Origin: Micromonospora sp. R77 | GTDB taxonomy: Bacteria; Actinomycetota; Actinomycetes; Mycobacteriales; Micromonosporaceae | Direction of reading: 5' to 3' | DNA: 64,000 nt | Assembly: GCF_022747945.1 (NCBI RefSeq) | Contig: NZ_JALDST010000001.1 | Span: 5,580,001-5,644,000, forward strand | Part shown: one piece after another, positions 59,366 through 64,000 of the stretch | Layout of the letters: every line of letters starts with the position of its first letter | Numbering within the stretch: position 1 is the stretch's first letter | Notes under the pieces: model-generated | What the model was told of the DNA's origin: nothing | Seen by the model: the letters and a program-made list of their open reading frames with translations, nothing else | Database searches by the model: none | Made by a program: the position numbers and the translations under genes

Positions 59366-60676
59366 ATGTCGACCCCGAAGAGATGGCACGTCATTGCTTC
59401 CGCCGCCACCCTGCTGATCGTCGGTACCCCGGCGGTCGTGGCGAGCGCCGGCCCCACCGACACCGACCGCGCCCGGCCCGGGCGGACGGAGTGGGCCGGC
59501 AGCTGGGCGGCGGCGGTGACCCGCGGCAACACCGTCGGCCTCACCAACACCGGCCTCAACGACCAGAGCATCCGGATGACCGTGCACACCTCCGTCGGCG
59601 GTGACCGGCTGCGGGTCCGGCTGACCAACCTCTACGGCGAGCAGGCCGTCAAGGTCGGGCACGCCACCATCGCCCGACCGAACACCGCCACCGGAGACGA
59701 CCGCTCGGACATCGACCCGGCCACCCTGCGCGAGCTGACCTTCGGCGGCGCCACCTCGGCCACCATCAACCGGGGCGCCGAGCTGCTGAGCGACCCGCTG
59801 GACCTGCCCGTCGACGAGCAGGAGGATCTGCTGGTCACCCTGCACTTCCCGGTGCTGACCGGCCCGGTCACCTTCCACGGCCAGTCCCGGGCGACCACCT
59901 TCATCGGCGCCACCGACCTGACCACCGCGGCCGGTGGGGCCGGTTTCACCATCAAACCGAACTGCTGCTGGATGTTCCTCTCCGGGATCGACGTGGAACG
60001 CCGGCTCAGCCCCGGCGCGGTCGTCGTCTACGGTGACTCCATCGCCGACGGCAACGGCAGCACGGTCAACGCCAACAAGCGCTGGCCGGACCTGCTCGCC
60101 GCCCGGCTCGCCGACGCCCGCCCCGAGGTCCGCACGCCGGGCGTGCTGAACATGAGCCTCGCCGGCAACCGGCTCAACCACGAGGGCCCGGAGCCCGGCG
60201 CGGGTGGCTTCCCCGGCTACAACGAGCTGGGCCCGAACGCGCTGGCCCGGCTCAACGAGGACGTCTTCGCCCAGACCGGCGCGCGGACCCTCATCACCCA
60301 CCTCGGCATCAACGACATCTGGATGAACGGTGACTCCGCGGAGAGCATCATCGCCTCCCTGCGGCAGCTCAACCAGCAGGCGAAGGAGCGCGGCCTGACC
60401 AGCCTGGTCGGCACGATCACCCCGTACGAGGGCAACGGCGGCCCCGGGGTGTGGACACCGGAGAAGGACGCCACCCGGCAGGCGGTCAACACCTGGCTGC
60501 GCGGCCCCGGCGGGCAGGAGTTCGACGGTGTGCTCGACTTCGACGCGGTGCTGCGCGACCCGGCGCAGCCGAGCCGGCTGCTCCCGGCGTACGACTCCGG
60601 CGACCACATCCACCCGAACGACACCGGCAACCAGGCGATGGCCGACGCCGTACCCCTGCGCCTGCTCGGTCTGTGA
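59366..60676 (+). CDS. Secreted SGNH/GDSL hydrolase
   Basis: A 436-residue protein with an N-terminal signal peptide (MSTPKRWHVIASAATLLIVG, cut near ASA at about 28). An N-terminal beta-rich region (EWAGSWAAAVTRGNT; IRMTVHTSVGGDRLRVRLTNLYGEQAVKV) precedes the catalytic part: VVVYGDSIADGNGS (Ser), LNMSLAGNRLNHEG (Gly), LITHLGINDIWMNGDS (Asn) and DSGDHIHPNDTGNQAMADAV (Asp, His). The layout resembles extracellular esterases acting on polysaccharides or lipids. ATG 59366 has GGAGG eight bases upstream. The P450 gene follows after 66 bases. Confidence 0.88.
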   Translation: MSTPKRWHVIASAATLLIVGTPAVVASAGPTDTDRARPGRTEWAGSWAAAVTRGNTVGLTNTGLNDQSIRMTVHTSVGGDRLRVRLTNLYGEQAVKVGHATIARPNTATGDDRSDIDPATLRELTFGGATSATINRGAELLSDPLDLPVDEQEDLLVTLHFPVLTGPVTFHGQSRATTFIGATDLTTAAGGAGFTIKPNCCWMFLSGIDVERRLSPGAVVVYGDSIADGNGSTVNANKRWPDLLAARLADARPEVRTPGVLNMSLAGNRLNHEGPEPGAGGFPGYNELGPNALARLNEDVFAQTGARTLITHLGINDIWMNGDSAESIIASLRQLNQQAKERGLTSLVGTITPYEGNGGPGVWTPEKDATRQAVNTWLRGPGGQEFDGVLDFDAVLRDPAQPSRLLPAYDSGDHIHPNDTGNQAMADAVPLRLLGL

Positions 60677-60742
60677 CACCGGTGGGGGCGGCGGGTGACC
60701 CCCGCCGCCCCCACCGCCGATTCCTGGGGAGGTACGACCGCC

Positions 60743-61960
60743 GTGGACGTCGACGAGATCCTGACCGGCCTGTACAGCGAGGCCGGTCGGCAGAACCCCT
60801 ATCCCTGGTACGCGGCCCTGCACCGGCACGGTCCGGTCAGCGAGGTCCCGGCCCGTGCCGAGCACCGCACCGTCACCGCCGTCGCCGTCGGGTACGACGT
60901 GGTCGACCAGGTGCTGCGCGACCCCGGCTGGTACAAGGGGATGCCGCCCGGCTGGCAGGAGCAGGAGATCCTGCGCACCTTCCTCACCTCGATGATGTTC
61001 GTCGACCCGCCCGACCACACCCGGATGCGGGCCGTCTTCGCGAAGACCTTCACGCCGCGCCGGCTGGGCGCCCTGGAGCCGGTGGTCGTGCGGGTGGTGG
61101 ACACCATGCTGGACCGCATCGCCGAGGCGGGAGCCGGCGGCGCGGAGGTCGACTTCGTGGCGGACTTCGCGTACCCGGTCCCGGCGCTGGTGATGGCCGA
61201 GTTCATCGGCCTGCCCGAGGCGGACCTGGCGTGGTACCGGCAGCGGGTCGACTGGATCGACGAGTACATGGACGTCGCCGGCAAGACCCCGGAGCGGCTG
61301 GCCCGGGCCAACCGGGCTGCCGAGGAGCTGCGCGACTACTACCGCGACCTGATCGCCCACCGCCGGGCCCGACCCGGCGAGGACCTGATCAGCGGGCTGG
61401 TGGAGGCGCTGGACGGCGGTGGCGTCGAGCTGACCGAGGACGAGCTGATCAGCAACCTGATCGTGCTGTTCAACGCGAGCTTCGTGACCACCGTCTACAT
61501 GTTCAGCAACGGCCTGCCGCTGCTGCTCGACCACCCGGACACCGTCGCGGCGCTGCCCGGCGACGACGCGCTGGCCCGGGGCTGCGTCGACGAGGTGCTG
61601 CGGATGGCCAGCCCGGTGCACTTCCTGGCCCGGTCCGCGCCCCGGGACACCGAACTGGCCGGCGTGCCGGTCGCCCGGGACGAGAACGTGCTGCTGCTGA
61701 TCGCCGGGGCCAACCGCGACCCGGCCCGGTTCCCCGACCCGGACCGCTTCGACCCGCACCGGGACGGGCCGCCGTCGCTCGCGTTCGGGGTGGGGCTGCA
61801 CTTCTGCCTCGGCTCGGCGGTGTCCCGGCTGGAGGGGCGACTCGCCCTGCCCCGGCTCTTCGCCCGGTTCCCCGGCCTCGCCGTGACGCAGGCACCGACC
61901 TACAGCGGCAGCCTCTTCCTGCGCGGCATCGACAAGCTCTTCGTCGCCACCGGCAGTTAG
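60743..61960 (+). CDS. Cytochrome P450 with an unusual I-helix
   Basis: A 405-residue bacterial P450. The haem ligand is Cys355 in FGVGLHFCLGSAVSRLEGRLALPRL, and the ExxR motif is Glu284-Arg287 (DEVLRM). The I-helix oxygen-binding groove reads VLFNASFVTTVYMFSNGL (about residues 241-258): Val248 stands where the conserved Asp/Glu of the acid-alcohol pair (AGxD/ETT) is expected, although Thr249-Thr250 remain. GTG 60743 has GGGGAGG upstream. No ferredoxin gene is adjacent. It is followed closely by an HSL-type hydrolase and an FMN oxidase, all on the plus strand. Confidence 0.9.
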   Translation: MDVDEILTGLYSEAGRQNPYPWYAALHRHGPVSEVPARAEHRTVTAVAVGYDVVDQVLRDPGWYKGMPPGWQEQEILRTFLTSMMFVDPPDHTRMRAVFAKTFTPRRLGALEPVVVRVVDTMLDRIAEAGAGGAEVDFVADFAYPVPALVMAEFIGLPEADLAWYRQRVDWIDEYMDVAGKTPERLARANRAAEELRDYYRDLIAHRRARPGEDLISGLVEALDGGGVELTEDELISNLIVLFNASFVTTVYMFSNGLPLLLDHPDTVAALPGDDALARGCVDEVLRMASPVHFLARSAPRDTELAGVPVARDENVLLLIAGANRDPARFPDPDRFDPHRDGPPSLAFGVGLHFCLGSAVSRLEGRLALPRLFARFPGLAVTQAPTYSGSLFLRGIDKLFVATGS

Positions 61961-61969
61961 GAGACCGCC

Positions 61970-62947
61970 ATGGCCCTCGACCCCCAGGTGGTCGCGTACC
62001 GGGCCGCGCGCGCGGCCGCCGGCACCGTACCGCTCTACCGGCAGACCCTGGCGCAGGCCCGCGCCGCGGACCTGGCCGCGATCCGCGCCGGCGGCGGCGA
62101 TCCCGAGCCGGTCCATGAGGTACGCGACGCGCACGTCCCCGGCCCGGGCGGGCCGCTGCCGGTGCGGATCCACCGGCCGGCCGGCGACGGACCGCTGCCC
62201 ACCCTGCTGTACTTCTTCGGCGGTGGCTGGACGCTCGGCAGCGTGGAGACGGCCGACGGGATCTGCCGCCGGCTGGCCAACGCCACGCCCTGCCAGGTGG
62301 TGACCGTGGGTTACCGGCTGGCCCCGGAGCACCGGTTCCCGGCCGCCGTGCAGGACTGCCACGCGGCCCTGCGGTGGATCGCCACGCACGCCGACGAGTT
62401 CGGCGCGGACCCGGACCGGCTGGCGGTGGGCGGTGACAGCGCGGGCGGCAACCTGGCCGCGGCGGTCACCCTGCTGGCCCGCGCCGACGGCGGCCCCCGG
62501 CTCGCCGCGCAGCTGCTGGTCTATCCGAACACCGACCAGCGGCCCGGTCCCGCACCGGCCGGCGAGGAGGACCCGCTGCTGTTCAACCGGCACTCGGTCG
62601 CCTGGTATCGGGGGCACTACCTGGCCGACCCGGGGGACGCGGCCGATCCGTTGGCCTCGCCGCTGCTGGCCGAGGACCTGTCCGGGCTGCCGCCCGCCCT
62701 GGTGGTGACCGCCGAGCACGACCCGCTGCGCGACGAGGGCGAGCGGTACGCCGACCGGCTGCGCGCGGCCGGCGTACCCACCGAGGTCACCCGGTATCCC
62801 GGCATGATCCACGGCTTCTTCGCCATGCCGGGGGTCTTCGACGCCGGTCGGCGCGCCCAGGAGCAGGCGGCGGCGTTCCTGCGCGACCGGTTCGGGCCGC
62901 AGCTGCCGACCGCTCCGGCCGGCGTGACGGGGCGCGCCGATGACTGA
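61970..62947 (+). CDS. Alpha/beta hydrolase of the hormone-sensitive-lipase type
   Basis: A 325-residue HSL-family esterase: oxyanion segment LLYFFGGGWTLGSVET, catalytic Ser in VGGDSAGGNLAAAV (about residue 159), acid in TAEHDPLRDEGERYADRL and His in YPGMIHGFFAM. The oxyanion motif is FGGGW rather than HGGGW. ATG 61970 has AGGAG nine bases upstream, ten bases after the P450 stop. The end overlaps the FMN oxidase start. Possible role: ester cleavage or acyl transfer on a P450 product. Confidence 0.87.
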   Translation: MALDPQVVAYRAARAAAGTVPLYRQTLAQARAADLAAIRAGGGDPEPVHEVRDAHVPGPGGPLPVRIHRPAGDGPLPTLLYFFGGGWTLGSVETADGICRRLANATPCQVVTVGYRLAPEHRFPAAVQDCHAALRWIATHADEFGADPDRLAVGGDSAGGNLAAAVTLLARADGGPRLAAQLLVYPNTDQRPGPAPAGEEDPLLFNRHSVAWYRGHYLADPGDAADPLASPLLAEDLSGLPPALVVTAEHDPLRDEGERYADRLRAAGVPTEVTRYPGMIHGFFAMPGVFDAGRRAQEQAAAFLRDRFGPQLPTAPAGVTGRADD

Positions 62948-64000
62948 GCGGCTGACGTCCGAGGTGCCGGCCCGCGCGCCGGAGGTCGCGACCGGGGCGT
63001 CGATGGCTGACCGCCCTGCGGTGTGCCTGGACGACTTCGCCGAGGCGGCGCGGGCGGTGGTGCCGCCGGACGCCTGGGAGTACGTCGACGGGGGCAGCGG
63101 GACCGAGACCACGCTGGCCGCCAACCGGGCCGCCCTCGACCGGATCGCCGTGCTGCCCCGGGTGTTGACCGGCGTGGACTCGCCCCGCACCGACGCCCCG
63201 CTGCTCGGCCGCCGGCAGGCGATGCCGGTGGCGGTCGCGCCGATGGCGTACCAGAAGCTGGTCCATCCGGACGGCGAGCCGGCTCTGGCGGCGGCGGCCC
63301 GCGCGGCCGGCGTGCCCTACGTGCTCAGCACGCTCAGCAGCACGCCGGTCGAGGAGGTCGCCGCCGTCGGCGGGGAGGTCTGGTTCCAGCTCTACTGGCT
63401 GCGCGACCGCAGCATGGTGACCGACCTGGTGGCGCGGGCGGCGGCGGCCGGCTGCACCGCCCTGGTGGTCACCGTCGACGTGCCGGTGCTCGGCCGGCGG
63501 CGGCGCGACCTGCGCAACGGCTTCGCGTTGCCGCCGCAGGTCACCGCGGCGCACCTGCCCGGCGGGCGGGACGACCTCGCCCATCAGGGCACCCCGGGGT
63601 CTCCGCCGTCGCCGCGCACACCGGCGCCGTCTTCGCGCCCGCGCTGAGCTGGTCCGACCTGGCCTGGCTGCGCGCGCATACCGGACTGCCGCTGCTGGTC
63701 AAGGGCATCCTCGACCCGCGCGACGCGGTCCTCGCCGCGGCGGCGGGGGCGGACGGCGTGATCGTCTCCAACCACGGCGGCCGGCAGCTCGACGGCGCGC
63801 CGGCCAGCGCCGAGATGCTGCCGGAGGTGGTCGCCGCGGTGGGGGAGCGCTGCGAGGTGCTGCTGGACAGCGGGGTACGCGGCGGCGTGGACGTGCTGCG
63901 GGCGCTGGCGCTCGGCGCGAACGGCGTGCTCGTCGGCCGGCCGATGCTCTGGGCGCTCGCGGCCGGCGGCCGGGCCGGGGCGCAGGAGGCGTTGGCGCTG
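62940..64000 (+). pseudogene. FMN-dependent 2-hydroxyacid oxidase (hydroxymandelate-oxidase-like), one frameshift, cut by the window end
   Basis: ATG 62940 overlaps the hydrolase stop. Family signatures: DDFAEAARAVVPPDAWEYVDGGSGTETTLAANRAALDRI, PVAVAPMAYQKLVHPDGEPALAAAARAAGVPYVLSTLSSTPVEEVA, WFQLYWLRDR, VVTVDVPVLGRRRRDLRNGF. Near 63600 one G is missing in an ACCCCGGGGT run; after correction it continues VSAVAAHTGAVFAPALSWSDLAWLRAHTGLPLLVKGI, the FMN/substrate SNHGGRQLDGAPA (catalytic His in NHGGR) and LLDSGVRGGVDVLRALALGANGVLVGRPMLWAL, and runs off at 64000. Such enzymes oxidise lactate, mandelate or 4-hydroxymandelate. With the hydroxymandelate synthase at 43974 it could yield 4-hydroxybenzoylformate. 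Confidence 0.8.

Noticed and set aside
59363..63190. Minus-strand open frame of 1275 codons across four plus-strand genes
   Set aside because: It spans the SGNH, P450, hydrolase and oxidase genes, all with intact catalytic motifs on the plus strand, so it is a shadow.

Overview
The window is very GC-rich actinobacterial chromosome. Codon third positions are almost all G or C, GTG starts are common, and many genes join by ATGA or GTGA overlaps. The gene content (DUF5995, DUF3050, SARP regulator, LtrA, LAL regulator, type II PKS) and the inverted-repeat elements suggest Micromonosporaceae, probably Micromonospora or a relative. That placement is inference. No rRNA, tRNA, CRISPR array, transposase or phage gene was seen. 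About a dozen genes are broken by small indels, several of them one-base losses in G/C runs, so consensus errors in the sequence are a serious possibility; these genes are described as what they would be if repaired.

Layout. 1-6935: a tightly overlapping cobalamin operon (cbiD end, cobL, cbiG-cobJ fusion, ferredoxin, NiCoT Co/Ni permease, cobH, cbiX-cobA fusion). 6937-26763: housekeeping and accessory genes. These are a HATPase sensor-like protein, paired CrcB fluoride channels, PaaK and PaaI, a decayed cyclase/ATPase facing a LAL-type LuxR regulator, DUF5995, a CGNR regulator facing a secreted hydrolase, a KimA-like APC transporter, LtrA, a phosphotransferase-fold protein and a helix-hairpin-helix membrane protein.

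27017-50125: a large biosynthetic gene cluster. Part one is an aromatic type II polyketide system: SARP activator, two TcmI-type cyclases, a dedicated acetyl-CoA carboxylase with a fused AccD-AccA-BCCP protein, biotin carboxylase, an ACP fused to an aromatase/cyclase, a cupin cyclase, KS-alpha and KS-beta. Part two resembles an aryl-polyene-type loading and extension set (two adenylate-forming ligases, PPTase, two small ACPs, two ketosynthases and a short ketosynthase-like protein), but no ketoreductase or dehydratase is visible. Part three is a co-directional tailoring run: a 4-hydroxymandelate synthase/HPPD-type dioxygenase, a PhyH-type oxygenase, a DUF3050 haem-oxygenase-like oxidase, an orphan E1 alpha/beta thiamine-diphosphate pair and an ATP-grasp-like ligase. 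I know of no described cluster with this combination; novelty is unproven.

50126-64000: transporters, an inositol-phosphatase-family protein, an alpha/beta hydrolase divergent from a TetR regulator, an SGNH hydrolase, membrane proteins, an MFS/acyl-CoA ligase pair overlapping a nucleotidyltransferase remnant, and finally a secreted SGNH hydrolase, an unusual cytochrome P450, an HSL-type hydrolase and an FMN 2-hydroxyacid oxidase cut by the window edge. The oxidase could act after the hydroxymandelate synthase, which would extend the pathway to the window end.
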